A DNA stretch of 64,000 nt. Origin: Casuarius casuarius. Taxonomy: Eukaryota; Chordata; Aves; Casuariiformes; Casuariidae. The position numbers and the translations under genes were made by a program. Position 1 is the first letter of the stretch. Each line of letters begins with the position of its first letter. The notes under the pieces were generated by a model. That model had not been told where the DNA came from. It saw only the letters and a program-made list of their open reading frames with translations, and ran no database searches. Below are positions 1-11,039 of this stretch, piece after piece. Location: NCBI GenBank assembly GCA_003342895.1, contig PTFA01000407.1:93386-157385 (forward strand), in the 5' to 3' direction.

Positions 1-45
1 CCTTTGCCACTCTGAAAAAGCTCCCTAGCCTACCTCGAAATTCAG

Positions 46-59
46 CCCCCCCCCCCCCC
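46..59. repeat. Poly(C) run, 14 bases
   Basis: An uninterrupted run of 14 C lies near the left edge. It is a simple homopolymer whose exact length is unreliable in most sequencing. No function is inferred. Confidence 0.9.
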
Positions 60-181
60 AAAAGGCTGAGTGGATATTTGCAACCCCCAAATCCCATCGG
101 CTGGGCCTCCTTCCATGCCTCTTCCGTTCAATATTCAAGCAAATACTGAGATGGAAACTGGGGACGTGCCCTCATTTGACT

Positions 182-202
182 TTGAGCATCACAGACAGCG
201 CC
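182..202 (+). promoter_or_regulatory. Candidate RE1/NRSE (REST-binding) site
   Basis: The left half reads TTGAGCATC and, after a two-base-and-R spacer, the right half reads GACAGCGCC. Against the canonical 21-base RE1 this is 18 matches, with mismatches at positions 3, 8 and 12. The right half is intact and the spacing is canonical. REST/NRSF binds such sites to silence neuronal genes in non-neuronal cells. Binding is an inference from the match alone; the two left-half mismatches could weaken it. Confidence 0.5.
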
Positions 203-1216
203 ATATCCCAAGACTCGTTCATGCGACCCACAAGGCAAAAGTAGCTGCAAGTGGGTTTGATGTGCACGAATATGCAACACAGAGAGGAGGAAGGAGATGG
301 AGTGAAGTTCAATATCTTCCTCCATCCATTTACATTGTCTGCAATGGAGCTGCAGCTAGAATATCTGGCTACAACACCCCCCGTCCTGCCATTACCTCCG
401 TGGCGGATCCTGGGTGGACGTGGACAGGGAGGCAGTGCCTGCCCTGGAAAGCAGGGAGCTTAACCCACTTTGGAAAAAGGAGTTGCAGAGATTGAAGGCT
501 TGACCCCAAAGCAAAGCAGACAGGGCAATGCCAGGATACGGTGGGCTTTGGGTCTGGCTGGCTGTGGATACGGATATGGATACTGCAAGGCTCTGCTCCA
601 GCACAACCTGTGCTCTGTTACTATAAACACCACTTGATTTTGCTCCATGAACAGACATTATGATGTTTTGTCAGTATGAAGTGCTCTGCATAACATATCA
701 TACTCCGGTAATATGAAAGTAATCTTCTGCTTGGGATTTTTTTTTGGATCTGTCTTGCATTTATGATTGACCAGTTCTTCACTTAGATGTGAACGAGCAA
801 ANGCCATTATATATCTCCTGTTATTTCTACTGCTGTCACCTGCCCCCTCTCTCCCTATTCAGCTTGTGCGTGCCAAAATATACATACTGTTGGGATTTAT
901 TCTTTAACAGGTAGACTAATATGCCAAGGGCAAATGCCACTTAGTCTAGAGAAAGCAGAGAGCCTATTCTGGCAGCTGGAGGAGAAAAACAATGAGGCCG
1001 ACACTTTTAACTGTGGACTTGAGCTCCTCCTATAAAGATGCTGCAGATGGCAGTATTTACCGGCAAAAACAAAGCATTCGGTCCTCACGGAGCTGGGCAG
1101 GAAACCTCCTTTCCCATCCCACAAAAATAATTCGAGAGCTTATATGTTTTTCTTGCTATAGGCCAGTGGCAAAAATAAATGAACCAGAAGCTCAAGAACC
1201 CTGGCCATACAGACCC

Positions 1217-1272
1217 ATATATATGTATGTATGTATGTATGTATGTGTGTGTATATATATATATATATATAT
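1217..1272. repeat. Compound microsatellite (ATGT)n-(GT)n-(AT)n
   Basis: An AT start leads into about five ATGT units, then GT units, then a run of about ten AT units. It creates a spurious Y/I/C-rich open frame on both strands. Such compound arrays are commonly polymorphic in length. Confidence 0.95.
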
Positions 1273-1499
1273 TTAAGCAGAAGCACAGTGTTTTTTTACA
1301 TAGTTCATTTACCCACACTTTGAGAAACCTGGTGGACCTTGCTCTGCTGGGTGAGGTTCTGGCCTCCCTGAGTTTTTTCTCACAAAAACATTCCCTCGAA
1401 ACCATCTTAGCCTAAAGCAGAGAACATTTCCTTCCTAGCACGTGACCAGGGAGTTTTTGATGCACTTCATTTTGCTCAGAGCAGTTCGTTCCCCCGTCT

Positions 1500-1900
1500 T
1501 TTCAGGGCTTTGNGGCCCTTGCTGGGCAAGGTGAGACCACACCGGTGGTTGCCGGGCTCCCGCACAGCCCGGCCACTTCGTCCCTTGGGCAAAAGCCAGG
1601 TTTTAGCAGGCTTTTGGGAAGCTCCCCAAGAGGGATCCCGCAGGAATCGCTATAAATCACAGCCAGAAGACAGAGAGCTGAGGAGAGAAAGCTGCCAGCG
1701 ACCTGTTGAACGAGGGTCTGCTGCAGTTTGGGGCACGATGGGACGATAAAGGGCAACGAGACCTGGCTTTTCTGGCTGGCAAAGCAATCGAAGAGGCAAT
1801 CAGGCNTGGGGCGAGCGGCATCCGCCTCGCGCCTGCCAGGCAAAGCCGGCCCGCTTCGGAAANGGTGGGGCTGCACCGCCAAACTTACGGAGAAAACCGT
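1500..1900. other. GC-rich, moderately CpG-rich block
   Basis: CpG words cluster around the CCGG and GCGAGCGG words near 1540-1570 and 1810-1860. Three single-base ambiguities fall at 1513, 1806 and 1863. No domain is recognisable in any frame. It marks the left edge of the first CpG-rich domain. Confidence 0.5.
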
Positions 1901-2579
1901 TTGGGCTCTGAATTTTCTTCTTCTTTTTTTTTTTTGACTAAGTTGCAAACTGAAAAATTGGCTTTGTNGGGTAAAAAGTGCTCCATTTTGAAAAATAATT
2001 GGTTTCAATTCGGAGCAGTTTAAAGGCACATTTGGATTTTTAAAAGGAAAAAAAATTAGAAATAGTCATTTTGGAGAATAAGAGCCAAGCAAACAAAACA
2101 TGGTCACTACGGGGGGCTTCTTTCCAAACGAATAACGCACTCGAGCTGGTGGTGACAGCACACAGGGCTGCTCCAGTGGCTCCGACGTGCCTGTTTCCCC
2201 AAGGAAGGGCTTTGATGATTCATAGCATTAATTTATTGTGGCTGTCTCGGGCAAGGGTGCTTCCTGGGGCCTGGGAACACAGCACTGTTTCGGATACGGC
2301 AGAGTTTGGGAAATCCGGGCTCCGTAAAGCACAGGGCTCTGAGAGTCATCGCCTAATTAGATCTGGTGTACAAAAGAGCTCCTAATTACAAGTTTTTCCA
2401 CTTCATTTTGCCAAAAAAAAAAGAAAAAAGGAGAGAGAGAAAGAGAGAACAAGGCAGGCAAAGAGATTCCAGCATGAGCTGCAGAAGGGAACAGGTTTTT
2501 TATGTGACCATATCGACGCTGATTAGGAGCATCACTAATTGCCCAGGGCAGTACCGAGGGGTCCCGGCTAGGATTAGGG
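1901..2579. other. Intergenic stretch with purine tract
   Basis: AT-leaning, CpG-poor DNA between two GC-rich blocks. A purine-only tract of A runs and GA units lies at 2413-2449. Homeodomain-like words (CTAATTAC, CTAATTAG-type) recur near 2352-2390. No gene is seen. Confidence 0.5.
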
Positions 2580-3060
2580 TCATAGTGGGCTAGAAACACC
2601 TCCCCAGCGTGACACGGGGGCTGCAAAGCCCTCCTCCCTCCCGCCCACCAAGTGGGGCAGCCTCCCCTGCCCACGTCCGCGTCGCTCCGGGATGAGCCCC
2701 GCTCCGAGCAGGCGCAGAGCCGCCCGCCCACGCCGGCTCTCCCGAGGAGCCGCGGGGGGAAGGAAGCAGGGACACGGCCATCGATTCTCATTTGTGGCAT
2801 GAGCAGCTACGCGGCTTCGAGTGCAATACAAAATCTGAAATGCTGCTGGGACCCTGCAAAAATAACCCCGGAGCAAGCGCGGCGAGCCCGGCCTCGCCGT
2901 CCCCTCCCTGCCGAGGGCCCGCAGCCTCTCTGCAAAAAGCAGAGCAGCTGCTGCATCACTTCGACAGCGGCGCAGGAGGTGCGGTGCACCGGGAAAACAT
3001 GGGGGAGACAGCAGGAAACAGGGTAAAGAGGAGGGACGATGCCTCACTTGTGGCAAACAC
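2580..3060. promoter_or_regulatory. CpG island-like block
   Basis: Dense CpG with CGCGGCG, CCGG and GCCGCC words between about 2660 and 2960. It is flanked by CpG-poor DNA on the left. Stop codons are rare on both strands, producing several overlapping open frames that I treat as artefacts of composition. A promoter or Polycomb-type island is possible; no TSS or splice site is clear. Confidence 0.55.
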
Positions 3061-3739
3061 GGCCAGGCNCCGGTTCCCACTAGCCCCAGACCCAGGGAGC
3101 AGGAGGCCGTGCCACACTGGGGCTGGACTTTCCCCCGCGGCTTTTAATGCCGTTATGCTCAGGTAAAGGGTGGTTGATAGCCGCACCAGGCCTGGGAGAT
3201 CTGGGTCCCATCCGTGCCCCTGCTTTCATGGAAAATAAAGTTGGTTTTATTATTTGTTTGTCCATCTGCTTGTAATTTTGTAGCGGTTGGAGCAATTTTT
3301 AATTCGGGAGACCTTGCTTCCCAGCCTGGGGCGCAGCGCCCGCGGCGATTTTGCTGNGCGCCGGGGGCTCCATAAGTCATCGTTATTTCACAGGCAGGGC
3401 TGAAAGCAGATCTAAGGGCAACTCCACATTCACATCTGGCTTATCTGCAAAATGAACCGAGGCTCCAAGCTCCCAGCCTGGTCCTTTTATCAAGAAACAG
3501 CCTTTCCATCCCCCTCAAACAGAAGGTATTGGGCATATATTGGATTTTTTTTTTTTTAACTGGCCAATGCCACCAGGCAAAACCCTCGTGCCATTGCTTG
3601 CCAGCTGCAGAAAGGCAGAAACAACCATTTTGCCTTCAGCGCCGATTTTTCCAGAAGGGACACCAGAGCCGCTCTTTCCCGAAGAGCGTTTTGCTCATTT
3701 TATGATCCAACTAGCTAAAGGAAAGGTGGCGATGGCAGA
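3061..3739. other. Intergenic stretch between CpG blocks
   Basis: Mixed DNA with a short GC-rich patch at 3320-3370 and an AT-rich patch at 3225-3305. A T run lies at 3545-3559. Single-base ambiguities are at 3069 and 3357. No gene or repeat family is recognisable. Confidence 0.5.
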
Positions 3740-4420
3740 GGCTGCGCGCTGCTGTGTGCATGCCCACGCGTCCCCAGCNAACGCGCAGGGGCTCCATGCA
3801 GAGAGGGGGAAAAGGAGAAGAAACGAAATGCAGCCGCTCATTTCCCCGACATCATCTGCGCGAAGGAATAAGCAGCTCTCCAGAGCTAATTAATTGCAAT
3901 TGTTTTTAGACAAAGGAGCTCAGAGAGGAGCAGCGAGAGAGAAGGGGAGAGAAGCGGAGAGCAGCCTCGGCCCATTGAAATGGGAAGCGAGAGCCCCGGT
4001 GCGGAGATCTGGGTCAGGCCTCGAGGAGCTGCAGCTGCTGCCGCCGCCCAGGTGCGCCGAGCCCCTTCCCGAGCACCCGGAGCAGGAGCCGCCGGGAAAA
4101 GCTCGTGGGTGCTGCAAGCACTTTTCTTTGGGGCGCCGGTTCCCACAGTGTTAAAAGCAGAGCAGCAGGATTGCAAGGATGATTGAAGGGGTGAAAAATG
4201 GGGGAAAAACCCCCCCCACCCACCCCCCAGCCCCCCTTGCCTTCCAGGGAGCAGCAAACTGCGCAGGGAGGGCAGAGCCTGGCAGCCCCAGGAGCAGAGG
4301 AAGCCCATGGGGGTGGTTAACCGGTGGCAAAGCCGAGCTGCAAAAGCTGCCGGGCCCTTGTGCCTCTTCGTCCCGGCCCTTCCCCTGGGGCAGGAGGGGT
4401 CCCATACACTGCCGAGCCCC
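3740..4420. promoter_or_regulatory. CpG-moderate, GC-rich block with homeodomain core
   Basis: A GC-rich block contains, at 3887-3902, the AT-only word TAATTAATTGCAATTG, which carries overlapping homeodomain TAAT cores. The surrounding DNA has CCGCCGCC and GGCGCCGG words. The block also carries the C-tract quadruplex candidate at 4210-4236. It looks regulatory; no exon is evident. Confidence 0.45.
4210..4236 (-). other. Predicted G-quadruplex (minus strand)
   Basis: The + strand has four C runs of 8, 3, 6 and 6 bases separated by loops of 1, 1 and 2 bases. The minus strand therefore has four G tracts of at least three with very short loops, which fits the usual G-quadruplex rule. The + strand could form an i-motif. 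Folding is inferred from sequence only. Confidence 0.7.
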
Positions 4421-4859
4421 TTCAGCTGGGCGCATAGAGGGGTTTTCTAGGTTGCACAACCGAAAAACACAGTGCAGGTTTCTTTGCAGATTTGTTCTGA
4501 ATAAATAAAGCTGAGTAAGACTTCCTGGCACAGGAGCTGCTCAGAGGCTCGGCCAAGGAGGCATCACGCACCCGCTCGCAGGCCAAGAGGTCCTAGGAAA
4601 GGAGGGCTGAGCCCAGGCAGCAGCTCATTGCACCTGTGGAACTGGCATCCAGGGAAAGCAAACCAGCCCCTTGCCCCAGTTTAAGGGAAGAAAGAGGGAT
4701 CATCTCTAATAGGAGAATTCCCCCTATCGAGAAGAGAGAGCTTTGCAGCAGTGATAAGCCCAACAGAGCCTGCTAGACTGCAGCATCTCCCTCCTCAAGC
4801 CCAGGCTGCTTCTGAACCTGCCCCAGCAAAGGAGCAACATGTTTCTCTCTGCCCCAATA
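4421..4859. other. CpG-poor spacer
   Basis: Mixed DNA with few CpG, two AATAAA words near 4500-4506 and a short AT-rich word near 4853-4862 (CCAATAAATAGG). No gene or repeat is recognised. Confidence 0.5.
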
Positions 4860-5400
4860 AATAGGCGCTGGGGACGGGCTGACTGCCGGGAGCTGAGCCC
4901 AGCCCGGCCCCAGGCGTGGGGCTGGTCCCGGCTGGCTCGCGCAGCTGGGCGCTGCTGCGTTTGGGGCCCTCTGTGCAGCCCCCTGCTCGGCGGGGCTGAG
5001 TTTGGGAGTCAAACCGATAAATCCGACAGCCCGAACGCAAACGCACGGGAGGCTTGCAGGGTCGGCGCACTGCCTCGCTGCTCGATCGCTCGGCGGGGTC
5101 CCTCGATGTGCCCGCTGAATTAAAAACGGGAAGAAGCTGAGTAAACGCAGCGCTTTAACCCTGCGCGCGATACTTGGCAGCAGGGCCCGTCTGGGGGCTC
5201 CTCCCGCGGCGGCTCTGCTCCGGCCCCAGAAAACCCCGTCGGCCCTGCGAGGCTGCAGCCCTGGGAATCGGCAGGAATCGGAGCAGGAGGGGAAGCGCGG
5301 GTGGCAGAGCTCCACGAGCCGGCAGAGCAACCCGCTCTCCGCGGACGCGGGGGTCCCNCGCTGCCCCGTCCCCCGTCCCGGCAGCCCTCGCTGTGCTCCC
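4860..5400. promoter_or_regulatory. CpG island-like block
   Basis: CpG-dense DNA with clusters such as GCGCGCGA near 5164 and CGCGG near 5208 and 5341. The minus strand is open for over 300 codons across 4773-5774, but that frame reads through three ambiguous bases and has no recognisable domain. I interpret it as stop-poor island DNA rather than a gene. Confidence 0.55.
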
Positions 5401-6059
5401 GAGGTCTGAAACCTTAAATCTAAATCNTGCACCTCACTAAAAAAATCTCCGCTCTCCTCAGGCTGGGGTAACTNAGGAAAAATGTGTCTGAGAGCCTGAG
5501 CAACGTTGCCCCGGATTTCCTGCATTTGCGACGGTGTCTCACCGGAACCGCTGAGCGACTTCAAATGCTCAAAAGTTCCCGAGTGGGGGAGCAGCAGTCG
5601 GGTGATGCCACCAGAAGTAGGTATTTTTATCGTCTCTGGATGATTACTCGGTTGCTCATATATTATATTCGTACCCACAATGTATGTGATGTGTGTGTCG
5701 CTGGCAGGTGGAGGAGCAGCAATCAGAACAGGTTTTTCCCCTACAAACAACCTAAGAACAACCATCAAGAACAAAGTTTCTTTTGGATGACATGGAAATT
5801 TCCTGGTGCTATAAAAGAGGTGACGGAATCGGGTGAAATATTTAACTTCGGCTTCTGAATTACTTCTTTAAACCCCGCTGAAGTACATTTGGTGAGAAAA
5901 TGTCGATACTGAAAGAGCATAAAATCATTTCAATTTACGGTGAGAGACTCTGACGTAAAAAAATGTGGTTTTTTTCCCCCCTTTTCTAGAACTATTTGAT
6001 GAACAGACCAAGAAGTCATGAGCTGTCGCACTTGACATGACTCTGCCTATTTTTGTGCG
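5401..6059. other. AT-leaning spacer with a TATA-like word
   Basis: CpG-poor DNA between two islands. TATAAAAG, a perfect TATA word, lies at 5810-5817 but there is no initiator or exon signal that I can tie to it. A short AT-rich patch at 5650-5680 precedes GTGTGTG. No gene is seen. Confidence 0.5.
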
Positions 6060-6520
6060 AGAAAAAAGAAGTTGTGACTCAAATACGCCACTGGGGCCCG
6101 ATGGCAGCGCCTGCGTCTGGAGGTGCCAGCGCTGCCGTCTCGGAGCTGCCGAGAGGTTGGCCGAGCCCCAGGCGGCCGGGCTGACGTTTCCGCGCGGCGG
6201 CTCNGGCTCGAGACGTCTCTCCTGCGCTCGGCTCTTGGCTTGAGCTCCGGAGACGAGCGGCAGCCCGGGTTCGCCGCCCTCCGAGTGCGTTATCTCCCCA
6301 CGTCGCTCCGGCAGAAACGGCAGCCTAAGCGCACCGCTCGCTCCAAACTGTCCGCCGAAAATACGGGATGAGCCGGATGCCCGTGGGCGACAAGGTGGCA
6401 CCAGCCGCCCGTCCCCGGGCCGGCGGGAGAGCGTGGAGGGGCACCGGGCAGCTGGGCAGGGGCCGGTCCCCGCGGCCGCGCGCTCCCTCGGCGGCAGCTG
6501 TCGGGGGAGATTAATGCGTA
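6060..6520. promoter_or_regulatory. Dense CpG island
   Basis: One of the densest islands in the window: the 60 bases from 6181 contain nine CpG, including CGCGCGG. Density stays high to the CGCGGCCGCGCG word near 6470-6482. Both strands are stop-poor. A promoter is plausible, but I see no paired splice donor and conserved frame that would define an exon. Confidence 0.65.
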
Positions 6521-7579
6521 AGTAGGTTGTGGGCTGGCTGCCAGCAGCGTTTTTAATAATCAGATGCCGCTCNCTATTCCAGAAACCCGCAGAAATTAAG
6601 TTTAAAAAAAAAAGAAGAAAAAAACCGTTGACATGAAGCATCCTGCATGCCTGGAAACTGCCGGCTCCAACCTGCCAGGGGGTCCCAGGGCCGCCGTGCG
6701 TGCCCGCGGATAAAACCAGCCCGGCCAAGCCGGAGTTGCTGAAAATTGCCACGTGCTCCTTCAAAAAATGTAAATAACCCCCCGAGCTGCTGTTTGCAAG
6801 GTCTCGTAGATAAAATAGGGGCAAATTCCGTCATTTCGGTAAACGGGCAAGGCTGGGTCTGCCCGGGGGCGGCCGCGGGGCCGTTGCCCAGGCAGCATCT
6901 TTCTGCTCAGCAGCTTGCCTCAACTTCCCTGCATAACGCTGACGATAAAGCTTACCCTTCACCTTCTCTCAGCAGCATCTCCGACCGCCCAGCATCCGAA
7001 ATACCGTAGAAAAAGGACCTACTCCATTTTCTAGCGCATCGAAGACAGGCGAAACTCTTGGCATTGCCATTGAGTTATCCTGGAGGAAGAAGCTGGAGAG
7101 AAAATATTCATATCCCCGTGGAGCAGATGGGGATCTGAGGGAGAAGGGACCAAAGTCACTTGTGCACGGTCACATGGGAAAATCGTGGCCGAGGAAAGCC
7201 CAGGTCGCTGCCCTCGGCCCGGTGGCTCACGCCAGGGAAGGGGACAGCCAGGGCTCATGGCCGTGGGAACCGCCTTTTGATATGTTTGCAAATGGATTTT
7301 GCTGTCTGTGAACCCAGTGTCGGAGCATTGCTGCAAAACAGTGAATTAATTCAGAAGCGTCGCTCGGACTGGGGGTAAAAGCGTGCATATAATCGCATGC
7401 TGAAACAGCGGCTTCTGCCGAGACCGGGATTTCAGCAGCATAGCCCAAGGATTTCGTTTTTCCTGTTTGCCCATAATGGTTATTTTGGCCTCCAAAAACG
7501 CTCATTCTCTCTCTCTAAATCACCACTATCTTCTTTTCACAGATAACAGAGATTAAGCGGGAGCTTTCATGACGGCTAG
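6521..7579. other. Spacer between islands
   Basis: Mixed DNA, with a purine-rich A/G tract at 6602-6624 and a small GC-rich patch at 6860-6890 containing GGGGGCGGCCGCGGGG. A CT-repeat patch (CTCTCTCTC) lies near 7507-7515. No gene, repeat family or RNA gene is recognised. Confidence 0.5.
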
Positions 7580-8420
7580 CGCAGAGCGACCGTAAGCACT
7601 TGAACAGGCCATTGGGTCAATCCCACGCCTGAGCCCTGCGCGAGCTAAACGCCGCGAAGCGCCCCGGGGAGCAGAGGGGTTAACGCGGGCTGCAAACGGG
7701 ACGCGGCCGCCCCGGCTGGTGCCCGAGCAGCGAACAAACACTCGCGTTTTCCCTCGTCCGAGGCGAGTTTGGCCCCGGCCCAGCATTACATGACAGCTTA
7801 GAGGCAGCGCAGGCTCCCGAATAGGATAGCGGGGGTATTAATAGCCCTAATGCCGAGCGTGCTGCTTACGAGCCCCTAAATAGGCCGGGCAGAGGAAAGC
7901 CGGCGGCAGCGGCGTGGGGCACCCGGCGCGGGAAAAGAGCACCGGCAAGCGGCCCCGGTCCCGCGGCGAGCCCGGCCGGCAGGTCCCTCGCGCCAGGACC
8001 TCTTGGCACGGTCCCAAGGGTGCCCTGAGTGTCGGAGGACGTGCCAACGCTTCGTGCCCGCCATGGGATTTAGGCTTTCGATTAGGCGATGCTTTGGCTG
8101 GGGGTTCTCACCCCGTGCCCGCGGGGCGCCATGAGGCCCCGGCCGAACCGCGGGCACGGCAGCGGCTGCAAGTGCTCCGCTAACGCAGCGCCGAGGCGTC
8201 TCTTCTCGCTGGCGTTGCCCACGCGCTCCCGGCGCGACCCCGGTAAGAGGCTTTGCTCTGCTCTTAGCAGCCGGGGACCTCGGCGAGGGCGTTTGGAGAT
8301 ATTTGCTCTCCCGGCCCTCGGGAACGACCAGCGCTTGGATGCGTGGCNTTGGAGCCGGCCGCGTCGCCGGAGGCACAGCGAGGGTGCTGGTCGCCCGAAG
8401 AGGGGAAAGCCTCATCCTTA
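7580..8420. promoter_or_regulatory. CpG island with CArG box
   Basis: CpG is dense from 7640 to 8400, with CGCGCG-poor but CCGG- and GGCGC-rich words. An AT-rich gap at 7780-7885 holds a perfect CArG box, described separately. The minus strand is open for more than 200 codons with no known domain. A promoter or enhancer-like island is likely; the transcript, if any, is not visible. Confidence 0.6.
7875..7884. promoter_or_regulatory. Perfect CArG box (SRF-type)
   Basis: CCTAAATAGG fits CC(A/T)6GG exactly. SRF binds such sites upstream of muscle and immediate-early genes. Its position in an AT-rich gap inside a CpG island is typical of a promoter-proximal element, but binding is only inferred. 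Confidence 0.5.
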
Positions 8421-11039
8421 GAGGCCCTTCAAGACAGGGGAGGCCACCAGCACGTAGCCATTGACTGCTAGTGTTGGTCCAGCTCCTTTTCTCCCCAGAC
8501 GCTGCCAGAGCTGGATGCATCCCAAAGGCTTACGTTTATTTAACCTGAAAATGTATCAGGGTGGAAAGAGATCTGTGAGTGGTATCGACAGAGAAAGCCC
8601 ATTATTGGCCATTAAATATGCATGTGCTGTAAATGCTCGGGCTGTGCGTGGCTTGTGGATATTTGGCGTGAAGCAGTAAAAGCCCCGTGCCGGCAGCTGT
8701 TCCGCCAGGAACTCCTCGCTCCGCCGCCCGCTGCATGGGCGACTTATCAGCTTCTCTCGGAGGACAGGCATCCTCGGACAGAAAGACCTCAATTCCTTCC
8801 CGCTGAGCCTCTAACTTCGCACCCGGGTCTCCCTGCCTGCGTTCCCGCCGCGAGCCGCCCGTGGGAAGAGCCTCCTTCTCTCTGCAAACTGCGGAGACAC
8901 CGAGGGTGAGCGAGGAAGAAATGGAGGTGCTGTTCCCCAGGGCAATGCAGGACCTAAATGAGATTTAGAGGCAACAGGAAGAAGGGTATGGATATGAACG
9001 TTTAGGAGATGCTGCTGCCGCCGCAGGACCATGCCTGTGCTCTGTTGTCNCTTGTAATCCTTGCTTTTTTGTCCTGGAAGATAACTGTGGAGAAGTGCCT
9101 GGCTGAGTCAGTAGTGGTGGGTGAGTCTTGGCTCGAGCACGGGCCGAAGGAGGGCTGAAACATCCCTCCTTCTCCAGCTGTGTCCCTCCCTGGCGCCAAG
9201 GCCAACGGGGAGAAGTTATTGACTTCCAGCTCCTCTCTCTTCCTGGGTGTCTTGCCTAGTGACAAAAGCAAGAAGAAATGGCTTTAAAATAACTAGAAAA
9301 ATGAATGTGCTTTCTAAGCAGGAGGATGAAGTTTTTCAAGAAGAAAGGCACTGATGCCTTCCAAGTATTTTTGATTTTTTGGTGGTTTTACAAAGGAGAT
9401 GGACCTTGATAAACTGCCAGAAGGGACCTTATGAGGACACTCCTTGGTAGAAAAGGAGCTTGAAGATCCACACNGTCTTTGCCATTTTATGTCTCAGGAC
9501 TTTCAAAGCAAGGTTGAAAGCNTGAAGGTCGGTCTGGGCGCGCGCAGTGGTGCTGTTCTCCCGGCCTGTGGGCGAGTCTTGCAGTGCCAGCGCCATGCGC
9601 GGATGAATTTGTGACTTCTGCTGTTTGGCAACTCTCTGTTTAGCGCTAAACTCGCCCCCATCTCCTGCTGCAGCTACTCAGCTTGCACTTCCAGTAAAGT
9701 CTCCAGCTGCTGAGATGGCAGCCGCCCATCTCCCGCGAGCCCTCCTGGCCAAAATGCCCAGCGGACGAGTTGCAACAACAGCAAGAACAAATGAGCTTTT
9801 GGATGCTAGGTCTGAGAGTAGAAATGCAAGTAATTTCTCGGCTCTTTCTGTGGGCTGAGACAGCTTGTACTGCTGGATGTGGCGTCGTGTCACGGCGTTT
9901 GGTCACGCTGCTCTTTCCTGGAGTCCTTCCTTCACCGACTTCCCGTCATTTTCTTTTCTCCTGCCTTCAATTGTCCTGCCCGGTGGGAAGCAAGTTGAAT
10001 CACATGCGGTGGAATGAGCTGAGCACTCGTTTATTGGCAAAATCCCATCTGCTTCCTCCATACAGGAGCCAGCTTGTGCATTGATTGACTTCGGTCCCTG
10101 CTGAGCTGGACTCCGAGGTCTCAGCCCAGCGGTGGCCCTAACCAAGGCCGCCTACACATGATGTTATGGCATGAACGTTANTTTTATTCAAGAGGCTTTA
10201 AGTGAAAGAATTTGGATTCTGAAATTGGTGTAAAATTGTTGAACTGAGGATAATTTTTTCCCCTTGAAAATTGCCTTTTGGAGAATGCAAAGGGCTGTAC
10301 TGTGTGCTAAGTTCTCCAAATGCTACTTTTTTTCGGTGAAGTTCAAAATCAAGATAGGATTCCATTTACAGTTCTTTTTCCTTTNCCCCCCCACTTTCTC
10401 TTATCCCCATTTCCTTTCCTCCCCTTTGGAAAACTGTGGTTCTTTTTTTGTTTCAGGCTTTAGANGTGACAGAAAATATGGTGTTTCCATCATTCCTCTT
10501 CTTCCGCCCTCCCGCGCTCTCACAGGGGCAGGGTAAGCGCTTGTGAGACGGCAGAGGACNCAACGCAGACCGTGCGTTAAGCACACGTTAAAAAATGAGC
10601 AGTCTTGAGCACAAAAAGGTATTCCTTCCTTTCAANGCTTTCACTGAATAGAAAACAAAATTCTTACGTGCTCCCATATTTGTGAACGCAGTGACATTTT
10701 TGCAGACCACGACAGTGACATGCTCAGCGGATCCCAATTTTATGTGACAGGAACCAGAAGAAATCCGCCCTCGCGCTCCCAAGGAGGCAGGCCAATGAAG
10801 ACAAGCAACGCTCGCATAGTTTATCAGGAAAGCAGAAGCACAGAGTAACTAAATATACTCATTATTTATAACTCCAGGAACAAGTCAGAGCTGAGCTGTC
10901 TCTGCGCTTCTCATAGGCAACGTCATCTGCATTTGCTCCTTTTTACCGCTCCCATTCGGTCCTTTAAACGGCTCTGTCGACTCTCGGCAATTTGGGTCAT
11001 TTGGGGATATTTTCATATCGGTTGCAAACATTTCCCAGT
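8421..11039. other. Gene-poor stretch with conserved-looking patches
   Basis: Mostly CpG-poor DNA. AT-rich patches with homeobox- and POU-like words lie at 8525-8680 (ATTAAATATGCATG near 8611) and 10800-11035 (CTAAATATA near 10850, CATTTGC near 10930). A YY1-like AGATGGCAGC word is at 9713. Nine single-base ambiguities fall in 9050-10636. No exon, repeat family or RNA gene is recognisable. Confidence 0.5.

Larger units (their letters stand above)
1..1500. other. Non-coding flank, no gene seen
   Basis: Mixed composition with low CpG. Open frames here are short and overlap on both strands without any recognisable domain. It holds the poly(C) run, the candidate RE1 site and the microsatellite listed separately. 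The rest shows nothing I can name. Confidence 0.6.

Noticed and set aside
1179..1415. Tyrosine/isoleucine-rich frames
   Set aside because: Produced by the (ATGT)n/(AT)n microsatellite.
4773..5774. Minus-strand frame of 333 codons
   Set aside because: It lies across a CpG island with few stops, reads through ambiguous bases and shows no domain or stable composition.
5810..5817. TATAAAAG TATA box
   Set aside because: Same word occurs at several other AT-rich places (14890, 23391) and no initiator or exon follows.
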